A stretch of 64,000 nt of DNA from Sulfitobacter sp. CW3 (GTDB taxonomy: Bacteria > Pseudomonadota > Alphaproteobacteria > Rhodobacterales > Rhodobacteraceae): positions 372,001-436,000 of the forward strand of contig NZ_JAHXRL010000001.1 in assembly GCF_019392245.1 (NCBI RefSeq), in the 5' to 3' direction. The translations under genes and the position numbers were made by a program. Positions 1 to 8,204 of the stretch are shown in pieces. The first letter of the stretch is position 1. Each line of letters begins with the position of its first letter. Below the pieces are notes generated by a model, which saw nothing but the letters and a program-made list of their open reading frames with translations, was not told where the DNA came from and did no database searches.

Positions 1-330
1 CCATTGTTGGTGGCGGGGTAGTCGATGCCATCGACGGTCACAACGACAGTGGCGGCAGGATCATCAACTGTGCCGGTCAGCTCGGGCGTTGCATCGTTGG
101 TGCTAAGCGCATCGACGGTGGCAACGGGGGCCGCTGTATCGATGCTGATGGTCAAAGGCGCGCTTGTCGACGTATTGCCCGCCGCATCGGTTACGGTGAC
201 GGTGACAGGGTAGTCGCCATCGGCAAGGGTCGGCAGCGTATCATCGGCGAGCGTCCAAGTACCGTCGCCATTGTTGGTGGCGGGGTAGTCGATGCCATCA
301 ACGGTTACGACGACAGTGGCGGCAGGATCA
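1..330. repeat. 267-bp tandem repeats encoding Ig-like domains
   Basis: The block beginning CCATTGTTGGTGGCGGGGTA occurs at position 1 and again at 268. The 267-bp period equals 89 codons. Near identity at the DNA level, including silent positions, indicates recent duplication or gene conversion. The array probably continues left of the window. Confidence 0.8.
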
Positions 331-923
331 TTAACGGTGCCGGTCAGCCCCGGTGTTGCATCGTTGGTGTTCGACGCGTCTAATGTTGCTTGGGGAGCGG
401 TCGTGTCGCCGTCACTGGCATCGCCGCTTATGATACGGCTGTTGGCAGAACCGCCTCCGGTGCCCGTGCTCAACGTGCTCAACGTGTTTAACTGGTCTTG
501 GGAAGCGGCAGCGCCGCTCGCGGCGTCATCACCACCCGCACTGGCAGCTGCTACTGCAGCGCCAACCCCGGCCAAGCCCAACGCGGCGAGGCCTGCGCCG
601 CCCAATACTGCTTCGCTTGCGGGGACCAGAGCGAAACCTCCGGCGGACAGAAGTTCCAGCGTGAAAATGGCACCATCGTCTTCTCTGAAGTAGATGGTGA
701 TCTCTTCTGGGGAGGAATAGTAGTCTTCAATGGAGATAATTTCACCATTGCGCATCTCGATCACCAAAGCGGTACCGCTGCGTCTCATCTTTGCGATATC
801 TTCAACGCTTTCATGCATTGTTACGCGCGCATGCTCTGTCGCTGCGGCGTCAAAGGTTACGACTGATGTCTCGCCCTTTTGGGCGATGTCCGTCACGTCA
901 GGTGTGCGCGATGTGATCTTCAT
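1..923 (-). CDS. BapA-like repeat adhesin, N-terminal part (cut by left edge)
   Basis: This is the N-terminal ~307 residues of a large surface or secreted protein that continues beyond the left edge. Residues ~1-95 have no signal peptide and resemble the BapA prefix-like region of type I-secreted adhesins. A Gly/Ala-rich hydrophobic stretch (VLGGAGLAALGLAGVGAAVA) and a low-complexity linker follow. From ~residue 160, Ig-like repeats begin (TGTVNDPAATVVVTVDG, then TWTLADDTLPTLADG). The repeat period is 267 bp (89 residues), and copies starting at 1 and 268 are nearly identical in DNA. ATG at 923 has AGGA about 8 bases upstream. Adhesin and biofilm function is inferred from the architecture. 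The C-terminal secretion signal is not in the window. Confidence 0.75.
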   Translation of the reverse strand, partial: MKITSRTPDVTDIAQKGETSVVTFDAAATEHARVTMHESVEDIAKMRRSGTALVIEMRNGEIISIEDYYSSPEEITIYFREDDGAIFTLELLSAGGFALVPASEAVLGGAGLAALGLAGVGAAVAAASAGGDDAASGAAASQDQLNTLSTLSTGTGGGSANSRIISGDASDGDTTAPQATLDASNTNDATPGLTGTVNDPAATVVVTVDGIDYPATNNGDGTWTLADDTLPTLADGDYPVTVTVTDAAGNTSTSAPLTISIDTAAPVATVDALSTNDATPELTGTVDDPAATVVVTVDGIDYPATNN

Positions 924-1673
924 TGGTAGTCATCCTGTTTCATGTAAGTGAACGCCGGTTCTGCGCTCGTAGGTTGTTCATCGTTTTTCTGTGAGGCGTG
1001 TCCTTATAGTTGTACTGAAACAGTCGGATGGATAAGTCGGCAGGAGCGTAGACACGGCTCCCGTAGGTATCATCGTCCTATACTTTTGGATCGCGGGTTA
1101 AGCTTTCGGCGTATAAACCTAGCGATAAAGCCGCAGTAAATTGAGGTACCCTTGGATTTGGAGAGGCTTTGCCTCGTAGTTCCGGAACCGGGGAAAAGCG
1201 CGGTTGCGACGGGGCATTTGCGAACCAAAGGGGGCGTCGCGGCGTCGTATTATGTGCAAGCCGTTAAGGAATTCGACGGGACATCCCAGCCGACCTGCGC
1301 ACCCGTCCGGACGGGAGCCTGATCAGGTCAGCTTTTTGGCCTTAAGGAACCTGTCCACAGCTGGGTTGTCGTGAAAATGAGATGTCGGGTGAGACCGGAA
1401 GGTTAGCGCTACAACGCGACTGGCGTGCGGCGTTACGGGATGCGTCAGTTTTCGCCAGATGTTGAGATATTAAAAAATCAACTGCAGATTGATTTTATTA
1501 ACGCTTGCAACTTGGTTAACTTGGTCGACTTATGCTAGGACCAATCGGTGAGGTGATCGTTCGAACCAGTTTTCCGTGCAAGCAAGAGCATTGCTAACGT
1601 CTTGGTTAGGACAAACTTTCACCACAACCGCGTGATTTTTATCGCCTGTAAAATTGAGGCTTAGGCAGAGACG
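924..1673. other. Gene-poor intergenic stretch with one AT-rich palindrome
   Basis: About 750 bp separate the divergent adhesin and kinase genes. I see no convincing gene. A 60-codon open stretch at about 1140-1322 (plus) has no start with a good ribosome site and no recognisable similarity. An inverted repeat, AAAATCAA/TTGATTTT with a 7-base loop, lies at 1474-1496 in the AT-rich part and may belong to the promoter region of the kinase gene. The distance is long enough for complex regulation of a surface adhesin, but no operator can be named. Confidence 0.4.
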
Positions 1674-3440
1674 ATGATAACATGCTTTGACGGAATACTA
1701 ATGAACCCTATTTTTTTAGGTGTTCTGAGTGTCGGCGCGGTGGCTGCTTTTGTCATGGTCTGGATGCTGAAATACCAAAGTTTTAACGCGAAACCCTATT
1801 ACGCAATCGCCTTCGTGGCGTTGATTTGGACCCTCGTTGTCGTTGGCGCAGAAGCTGCTTCGGACAGTTTTCTATGTCAGTACCGATTGGCGATTCTGGC
1901 TTGGTTGGGCAACGCGACAGTACCGGTCGCCTGGTGTTTTTTTGTTTTTGGCTACGTCGACAATGCGTCTTGGACCAAAAAACGCAGCGTTTATTTGGTG
2001 CCCGTCATCGTCACTGTCGCGGTCTTTACCTTTGCGGCGACAAACCAGTGGCACCACCTTGTTTACGATGAAGCGACAGGCATGTTGCCGGGCCAAAACC
2101 ATGTCACCTATGTTCACGGGCCGGGGTTTTATGCGATCATCGCGACCTTATACTCTTTCGTGATCGCGACCCTTTGGTGCCTTTTCCGGGCCTTTCTGCG
2201 CTCAAATTACTCAGCTTGGCCGTTGCTGGGGACGTTGGTCGTGGTGACCATAACCCCGCTTGCGACGAACGCGGCCTATGTCACCGTGGGTTTCACGATT
2301 TTCGGCCTCGATCCCACGGCGTTTATGTTCACAGTTGCCGTCATCGCCTTTAGTTCGTTGCTGGTGATGAACAAAACGTTGGATATGGCCACTGTCGGGC
2401 CGTCGATCCTGTTCGACACAATGAGCGAACCTGTCGTTTTGATCGACCGGGCGCACAATATCGTACAGATGAATACAGCGGCAAAAAACAGCGAATTGCA
2501 CGATGGGGCAGGGCACCTGTTAAGCGAGGTGTTGAAGAATATCGACCGATCCAATGCCTCGGCAAAAGTTGGGAATTTCAAGATCGGCCAGCGGTTTTAC
2601 GAAGCAAGAACGCAGGAAGTCGCAAACCCCCTTGATCCCGATCGTGCCATTCTGGGATGGAGCGTCACTTTCGTCGACATCACAGAGAGCATGGCGATCA
2701 GCGCGGCGTTAGAGACAGCGCTTCAAGCGGCAGACGAGGCGAACCAAGCGAAAGACGAGTTTATCTCGGTGGTGAGCCATGAAATGCGGACACCTTTGAC
2801 CTCGCTTACCGGTGGTTTGGCGCTGGCGCTGAGTGACCGTTTCGGCGATGTCTCTGCCCCTATGAAATCTTTGCTTGAGATCGCGCACAGGAACGGGGTC
2901 CGGCTGTCGCGGTTGGTGGATAACATCCTTTTGGCCCAGAAAATCGATATTGGCGCGTTGCCCTTGGACGAAAAACCCGTGGATCTGGGCGATCTGCTGG
3001 ATGAGAGCCTTGAGGAAAACAAGATGTTCGCATCGACGCGGGGCGTGCGTTTTGTCACCGCAAAAATCGATAGCTCGGCGATCATTGTGGGCGACGCCTT
3101 TGCCCTGCGTCAGATCGTTGACAACCTTGTTTCGAACGCCATCAAGTTTTCAAAGGAAAACGGCGTGGTCGAAGGCGCATTGGCGATTGAAAATGGGCGC
3201 GCCAGACTGTCGATCAAGGATTCAGGTCGCGGTATTCCCGGAGGGATGGAAAGCCAGGTTTTCGGCCACTTCGAGCAGGTGAAAAATGGCGGGCAGTTCT
3301 CGACCCAGGGGTCCGGGCTTGGCCTGCACATTTCGAAAAAGCTGGCCCAACAGATGTCGGGGGATGTTTTCTATGACAGCCAAGTCGGTGTCGGCTCAAC
3401 GTTTCATGTTGAATTCGAGCTGGTAGATGACACAGCATAA
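1674..3440 (+). CDS. 7TM-type sensor histidine kinase
   Basis: The 588-residue membrane kinase begins with about seven hydrophobic segments (residues ~10-235), of the histidine-kinase N-terminal 7TM type. A PAS-like segment follows (~245-345, containing SEPVVLIDRAHNIVQMN). The HisKA H-box is VSHEMRTPLT with His369. The ATPase domain has the N-box DNLVSNAIKF, G1 DSGRGIPGG and G2 GSGLGLHI. There is no receiver domain and no adjacent response regulator, so its partner is elsewhere. An in-frame ATG at 1701 is an alternative start; neither start has a strong ribosome site. The ligand is unknown; 7TM kinases usually sense small or membrane-soluble cues. Confidence 0.85.
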   Translation: MITCFDGILMNPIFLGVLSVGAVAAFVMVWMLKYQSFNAKPYYAIAFVALIWTLVVVGAEAASDSFLCQYRLAILAWLGNATVPVAWCFFVFGYVDNASWTKKRSVYLVPVIVTVAVFTFAATNQWHHLVYDEATGMLPGQNHVTYVHGPGFYAIIATLYSFVIATLWCLFRAFLRSNYSAWPLLGTLVVVTITPLATNAAYVTVGFTIFGLDPTAFMFTVAVIAFSSLLVMNKTLDMATVGPSILFDTMSEPVVLIDRAHNIVQMNTAAKNSELHDGAGHLLSEVLKNIDRSNASAKVGNFKIGQRFYEARTQEVANPLDPDRAILGWSVTFVDITESMAISAALETALQAADEANQAKDEFISVVSHEMRTPLTSLTGGLALALSDRFGDVSAPMKSLLEIAHRNGVRLSRLVDNILLAQKIDIGALPLDEKPVDLGDLLDESLEENKMFASTRGVRFVTAKIDSSAIIVGDAFALRQIVDNLVSNAIKFSKENGVVEGALAIENGRARLSIKDSGRGIPGGMESQVFGHFEQVKNGGQFSTQGSGLGLHISKKLAQQMSGDVFYDSQVGVGSTFHVEFELVDDTA

Positions 3441-3550
3441 AGCCCGAAAAACGCATAGGTAAATGGGGCACGGGGATGTGAATAACGTCTACGCGCTCAG
3501 AACTGCTTGCTTGAACAGTTGATCCGCGGCCAAGGGGCTGTGCCGATCTG

Positions 3551-4564
3551 TCAGCATGCTTTGTTTGCTGACCGCCACTGCGACGGTGTTTGCCCGGTGA
3601 CACGTGCAAATTCGCGGTTGAAATTGGATTTCGTCGCAAATCCTGCCGCCAGCGAAATGGCCAGAACGGTTTCGTCTGTCTCGCGCAGTAGGCTGCAGGC
3701 TTCCTTGATCCGGTACTCGTTAACAAATTGCGAAACGCTCATGTGTTTGATGCGGTTCACGGCGTTCGAGACCTGCCGATCCGGAACGCCAAGACGCCGG
3801 GACAACCGTCGCAGGCTGAGATCTTCGGTGGTATGCAGCCGGTCGCGGTCAAAAAGCGTTTCGAGACGTTTCAAAATCTCTTCATCCGCCTCCGTCACAT
3901 CCTGCGTTGGCAACTGGGGCGTTTCTATTTCCTTGTCGGGGGCAGCAGCAGCCTTGCCAAACAATGCTGACACGCCGATCACCAGAACAAAGAATGTTTG
4001 GGCAAAAGTCAAAACAAGGCCGGCATTACGCCCGTCGGTTTTGATGAAATCATAGATCACATAGACATCCGTCAGCCCCGAGGCGATGAGCATGGCCCCC
4101 GTCAGCCCCATCGCCATCAAGATTTCACGCGCATCATTGATCGGGGACAGTGTCAGCTGGTCTTCGCCCCGCCAATAAAGCCGCAACAACACCGCCCCAA
4201 AGCCAAGATATGTCATCAGGATCAACGGATCAGCGAGGGATGGCGCGACGGCCAACACGGCCCAATTGACGGCAACAACCGCCAAGGGCCACCATTGCAG
4301 GCCCCGCTGCCGCCCCGACAGTGTTTGATATGCCAGATAAGCCACCGCTGGCAGAACCGGTGCAAGCACGGCCATTACGATTGCCGCGCCACTGATGCCA
4401 TAGCCCCAGCGTAGTGAGGTGAGCAGTGATTGTATGGCATAAAGCGCGATCAACCCCGCGAACAGCTGATGCGGGCGTGCGGTCATATCGCGGCTCGACA
4501 CAAAGCGCGCGAACACGAACACCAGCACCAGCGTGGCGAACAAGGGCAGGGGGACGAATAGCAT
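3551..4564 (-). CDS. AraC-family regulator with integral membrane N-terminus
   Basis: The 337-residue protein has about seven hydrophobic segments in residues ~1-205. A charged linker follows, then a C-terminal AraC-type double helix-turn-helix (~235-335: LSLRRLSRRLGVPDRQVSN and ISLAAGFATKSNFNREF). Most AraC regulators have a soluble cupin-like sensor; here the sensor is the membrane. It is divergently transcribed from the exported hydrolase at 4710, so that gene is the obvious candidate target. It converges with the kinase ending at 3440. The inducer is unknown. Confidence 0.85.
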   Translation of the reverse strand: MLFVPLPLFATLVLVFVFARFVSSRDMTARPHQLFAGLIALYAIQSLLTSLRWGYGISGAAIVMAVLAPVLPAVAYLAYQTLSGRQRGLQWWPLAVVAVNWAVLAVAPSLADPLILMTYLGFGAVLLRLYWRGEDQLTLSPINDAREILMAMGLTGAMLIASGLTDVYVIYDFIKTDGRNAGLVLTFAQTFFVLVIGVSALFGKAAAAPDKEIETPQLPTQDVTEADEEILKRLETLFDRDRLHTTEDLSLRRLSRRLGVPDRQVSNAVNRIKHMSVSQFVNEYRIKEACSLLRETDETVLAISLAAGFATKSNFNREFARVTGQTPSQWRSANKAC

Positions 4565-4709
4565 ATTGTCTGGACTTCGATCGTTTCAGATAGGCCCGAC
4601 GATATACTTGATCGCGTATCAGGACGACCTCTATCGCGTTTCAGGACGCGGGTTCCGGGCGGGTGTACCATATCTGGTGCATCACAAACTCAGAAGCCGG
4701 AGAGCCCCG

Positions 4710-5774
4710 ATGTCAAAGTTCAGAACCATTCTCAAAGCCACCGCTTGCGCCGCCGTGCTTGGCCTCGCCGGATGGGGGACCTATGAGGTGCTGCGCCCTG
4801 CCTATGACGGCAACGCCGGGATCACCTATGGCAAAGCCTATGCGCCGGTCCGCGAGGATACGATTTCGTTCCACATCTGGTACCCCGCAACATCGGGCGG
4901 AAAAGCGGTCACGGTTGGTGGCAACGGCGTGTTCTATGGAACGCCAGCGGGGCGTCGTGCACCGCATCAACAGGGGCCGTTTCCGCTGGTTATCATATCC
5001 CACGGGGCGGGCGGCAATGCCGGGCAATTTGGCTGGATCGCGTCCGAACTGGCACAGGCGGGGTTTGTTGTTGTCCTGCCCAACCATCCCGGCACGACGA
5101 CGGGTAATGCCTCGGCGCAGGCGGCTGTGCGCGTTTGGGAACGTCCGGCGGATATCTCTGCTGTTCTGGACGAGATCACCACCAACAGCGATGCCTATCC
5201 CTATATCGACACGGGCCGCATTTCGATGCTCGGGTTTTCGGCCGGGGGGTATACGGCACTGGCTGTGTCCGGTGCGCGGGTTGATCCGGACCGGTTGCAG
5301 GGGTTTTGCGATGACACGGATCACGGCATGTCCGATTGCGCCTTTCTTGCGCATTTCGGGGTTGATCTGCATGCGATGGATCTGTCACCCGCATCGCAGG
5401 ATTTGCGTGATCCAAGGATATCAAACGCGGTGGTTATCGACCCGGGTATTGTCAGCACCCTCACCAACACCAGCTTGGCCGCGATCGATATCCCGATGCT
5501 GATGATAAATCTGGGCGACGAAGATAAAGTGCCCGCAGGCGTCTACGCCCGCCCCGCCGCAGAACAGATCGCGGGGTCGACATATGCCATCGTCCCTGAC
5601 GCGACGCATTTCAGCTTCCTCGCTGAATGCAAAGCGGCAGGTGCCCGAATATTAGAGAACGAAGGCGAGATGGATCCGTTATGCGACGATGCGGGCGGGC
5701 AAAGCCGTGCTGATATCCATGAAACGCTTGTGACCCTGATTACAGGGTACCTGCAGGCTTGGGCCATAGATTGA
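4710..5774 (+). CDS. Secreted alpha/beta hydrolase, predicted dienelactone hydrolase type
   Basis: The 354-residue protein begins with a short basic N-terminus and hydrophobic segment (ATACAAVLGLAGWGTYEV), consistent with an export signal or membrane anchor. The hydrolase core shows an oxyanion-region motif, VIISHGAGGNAGQF, and the nucleophile elbow GFSAGGYTAL. A late DATHFSF segment probably supplies the catalytic His. This fits the COG4188-type predicted dienelactone hydrolases; the true substrate is unknown. ATG at 4710 is preceded by GGAGAG at the right distance, so I prefer it over the longer in-frame extension to 4533, which would overlap the regulator's start. It is probably controlled by the divergent AraC protein. 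Confidence 0.8.
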   Translation: MSKFRTILKATACAAVLGLAGWGTYEVLRPAYDGNAGITYGKAYAPVREDTISFHIWYPATSGGKAVTVGGNGVFYGTPAGRRAPHQQGPFPLVIISHGAGGNAGQFGWIASELAQAGFVVVLPNHPGTTTGNASAQAAVRVWERPADISAVLDEITTNSDAYPYIDTGRISMLGFSAGGYTALAVSGARVDPDRLQGFCDDTDHGMSDCAFLAHFGVDLHAMDLSPASQDLRDPRISNAVVIDPGIVSTLTNTSLAAIDIPMLMINLGDEDKVPAGVYARPAAEQIAGSTYAIVPDATHFSFLAECKAAGARILENEGEMDPLCDDAGGQSRADIHETLVTLITGYLQAWAID

Positions 5775-5889
5775 ACGATCACGAACAGGGGCCGTGTGTC
5801 TATTTGCTCCTGTGCGGTTTCTCAAACGGCGGCTAGAGAAGGCGCTGGAGCAAGGATACAACGTTACCATCGTTTCCCTTTCGCAGACC

Positions 5890-7266
5890 CTAAGAGATTG
5901 CCACCCGCAGGGCTGGTTGCGATGGCCACGTCAGGAAAAGGATCGCAGGGCTGGAAATGCTATCGCGGGCTAGAGTGGCGAGCAATGTGTTGACGCGGCA
6001 TTGTGCGACAACTTGTTCTGGCCTCTGGGCATTGGCAACAATGTCCACCTCTATGCGGTTCGCAAGGCCCGCGGCCTGCAAATGGGTCACGATCTTTTCC
6101 GCCGAACCGACGCCCATGTAGACAGCTACACGCGTACCGGGGCGCAAGGTCGCGACCCAACCGGGTGCCTTGTTCGGGTCTTCGGACTGGCCTGTTGCGA
6201 AAACAAGTGTGTCGCAGGTTCCGCGCTCGGTAAGGAAGCCGCCAATTGCTGCCGACGCCGCACTGGCGGATGTCACACCGGGGACAATTTCATAGGGGAT
6301 ATTGGCTGCATTCAGCGCATCGGCTTCTTCGCGGCCGCGGGCAAACACCCCCGGATCGCCGCATTTCAAGCGCACAACGCGTTTGCCCTGTTGCGCGGCC
6401 GAGACGATGACGTTGCAAATCTTGTCTTGGGGCCAGTGATGACAGCCCGGGGCCTTGCCCACGTAAACACGTTCCGCATCGCGCCGTGCGAGATCAAGGA
6501 TTTCGGGATCAACAAGCCGGTCATAGTAAATCACATCTGCTTCTTGCAGACGCTTGACACCGCGCAAGGTGATCAAATCTTTCGCACCGGGCCCGGCACC
6601 GACCAACGCGACTGATCCTGTCTGGGGTTCTTTGAAGCTGCCTGTGTCAATGGCCTCTTTTATCATCATCGCTGCTTTACGCTCTGCTCCGGTTGCATGG
6701 GCGTCGCGAACGGGGCCATTGAAAACCCAACGCCACAGATCACGGCGATCCCTTGCCCCAAGACGCATCGCGGCGCGGTCTCTTAGGCGGCCCGCGATCG
6801 AGGCAAGATCACCCAGACGTGGTTCCAGCAGAGTTTCCAGTTTGGTTTTGATTTGGCGGGCCAGAACGGGCGCTGTGCCTTCGGTGCCGATCGCGACAAC
6901 GACCGGACTGCGGTCCACGATCGAGGGCGTCAGCGCGTCGCACAGGTCTGGCTGATCCACGACGTTGACAGTCGCGCCCGCAGCCTTGGCCAGCTTGTGC
7001 AGGCTGGCGTCAAGACCCGGACAACCGCTGGCAATAAAGACCAAAGCGGTGTCGGCGAAACTGTCCGGCGTGATGGGCCCTGTTTGCCAGTCGATGCGAC
7101 CGGTTGCATGCAGATCAGCAAGCTCGGGATCCAGCGCCACCGCGAGGATCGTGATCTTGGCTTCTGTCTTGAGGATCAGGCGGCATTTTTGCGCGGCCTG
7201 TTCGCCGCCGCCTGCAATGACAACGCGCCGGCCTCGCATTTGAAGGAACATGGGAAAGGTTTTCAT
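5890..7266 (-). CDS. cysG: Siroheme synthase (SirC-type dehydrogenase/ferrochelatase fused to uroporphyrinogen-III methyltransferase)
   Basis: The 458-residue protein has an N-terminal NAD-binding precorrin-2 dehydrogenase/ferrochelatase half (VVIAGGGEQAAQKC, residues ~14-200). Its C-terminal half is SAM-dependent uroporphyrinogen-III C-methyltransferase (VALVGAGPGAKDLITLRG, YYDRLVDPEIL, RLKCGDPGVFARG). Together they convert uroporphyrinogen III to siroheme, the prosthetic group of the NirB nitrite reductase encoded upstream in the same operon. ATG at 7266 has AAGGAG just upstream and overlaps the stop of the TrpD2-like gene in an ATGA junction. It is the last gene of the nitrate assimilation block. 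Confidence 0.93.
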   Translation of the reverse strand: MKTFPMFLQMRGRRVVIAGGGEQAAQKCRLILKTEAKITILAVALDPELADLHATGRIDWQTGPITPDSFADTALVFIASGCPGLDASLHKLAKAAGATVNVVDQPDLCDALTPSIVDRSPVVVAIGTEGTAPVLARQIKTKLETLLEPRLGDLASIAGRLRDRAAMRLGARDRRDLWRWVFNGPVRDAHATGAERKAAMMIKEAIDTGSFKEPQTGSVALVGAGPGAKDLITLRGVKRLQEADVIYYDRLVDPEILDLARRDAERVYVGKAPGCHHWPQDKICNVIVSAAQQGKRVVRLKCGDPGVFARGREEADALNAANIPYEIVPGVTSASAASAAIGGFLTERGTCDTLVFATGQSEDPNKAPGWVATLRPGTRVAVYMGVGSAEKIVTHLQAAGLANRIEVDIVANAQRPEQVVAQCRVNTLLATLARDSISSPAILFLTWPSQPALRVAIS

Positions 7267-8204
7267 GCTAGTCTCCTTTCGGGTGTAAGACGCTCGAACC
7301 AAAGGGTTTTGGCCATGTCTTCGCAGTCGCGCACATTCGGGCACGCCCCCAACGTCCAAAGCGCTAGGGCGGCTGTTCCGGTGACGGTGGCCGTCGCAAA
7401 AGGATCGTCCAGATCACCGTTCCACAGCGCCTTTAAATCAATGTCGTGCTTTGGCTCGTGCAGGCGTCGCGTATCGCTGACGAGCGCGCGCGCAACGGCA
7501 TCAAGCTCAACACCCGCGCGCAGACCAAACAGGGCCGCATCTTTCGCCGGGTTGCGCTCAAACTCTCCGCCACCACCTTTGATGACGGTCAGGTTTTCGT
7601 CGCCAAGCAATGCTGCCGCCCGCGATTGCAAACCTCGATAGGACGGGTGGAACACGCCTTGCACCGATGCCTTGGCCCCAGACGGGTTGAACATGCGCAA
7701 AACCGTATTGATGCAGGACCGAAGCCCGAAGGTGTCGCGCAACCTGAGCAGATCAAACGCAATCGGGTTAAGGTTTTCGAGAGAGGTGTATGTCAAACCC
7801 CGTCCCGCGAGCCCCAAGTTGTCCATCACGCCGCGCACGTCAGCAAAGGCGCTTTGGTGCGAATTCCAGCCATGCATCGACACGGTGTAGCCTGCATCAC
7901 AAACCAACCGGGCGGCCAATAGGAACAAGGGCGATCCGCGCGTGCGACCCGCGGCGTAGGACGGCCAATCCAGATCGGCGCGGGGCAAATGCGTCGTGCT
8001 GGCGCGCAAAGCGGCGGTAAAGCCTGCGATCTCTGCATCGGTTTCGCCGCGCAATCGCAGCACCATAAGAAGCGCGCCAACCGCTTCGGGGGCCGCATTC
8101 CCCGACAGCATAATCGTCATGGCCTGCAGTGCCTCGTCCTGCGTCAGGGGACGGGCGCGGCCCTTGCCTTGGGCGACAATGCGAACAAAGGGGGCCAGGG
8201 TCAT
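7263..8204 (-). CDS. TrpD2-like glycosyl transferase family 3 protein
   Basis: The 313-residue protein belongs to the anthranilate phosphoribosyltransferase superfamily. It has a helical N-terminal domain (DEALQAMTIMLSGNAAPEA) and a GT3 core (~75-313). It lies outside any trp context and lacks the usual phosphate-binding glycine motif; the corresponding region reads SMHGWNSHQSAF, so it is more like TrpD2/YbiB than true TrpD. ATGA overlaps with both nasA and cysG show translational coupling in the nitrate operon. Its role in nitrate assimilation is unknown; a part in cofactor handling or nucleic-acid binding is possible, but nothing in the sequence decides this. Confidence 0.75.
   Translation of the reverse strand: MTLAPFVRIVAQGKGRARPLTQDEALQAMTIMLSGNAAPEAVGALLMVLRLRGETDAEIAGFTAALRASTTHLPRADLDWPSYAAGRTRGSPLFLLAARLVCDAGYTVSMHGWNSHQSAFADVRGVMDNLGLAGRGLTYTSLENLNPIAFDLLRLRDTFGLRSCINTVLRMFNPSGAKASVQGVFHPSYRGLQSRAAALLGDENLTVIKGGGGEFERNPAKDAALFGLRAGVELDAVARALVSDTRRLHEPKHDIDLKALWNGDLDDPFATATVTGTAALALWTLGACPNVRDCEDMAKTLWFERLTPERRLA

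Noticed and set aside
1..330. Repeats as a CRISPR array
   Set aside because: The period is 267 bp, in frame and coding for Ig-like domains, with no spacer structure.
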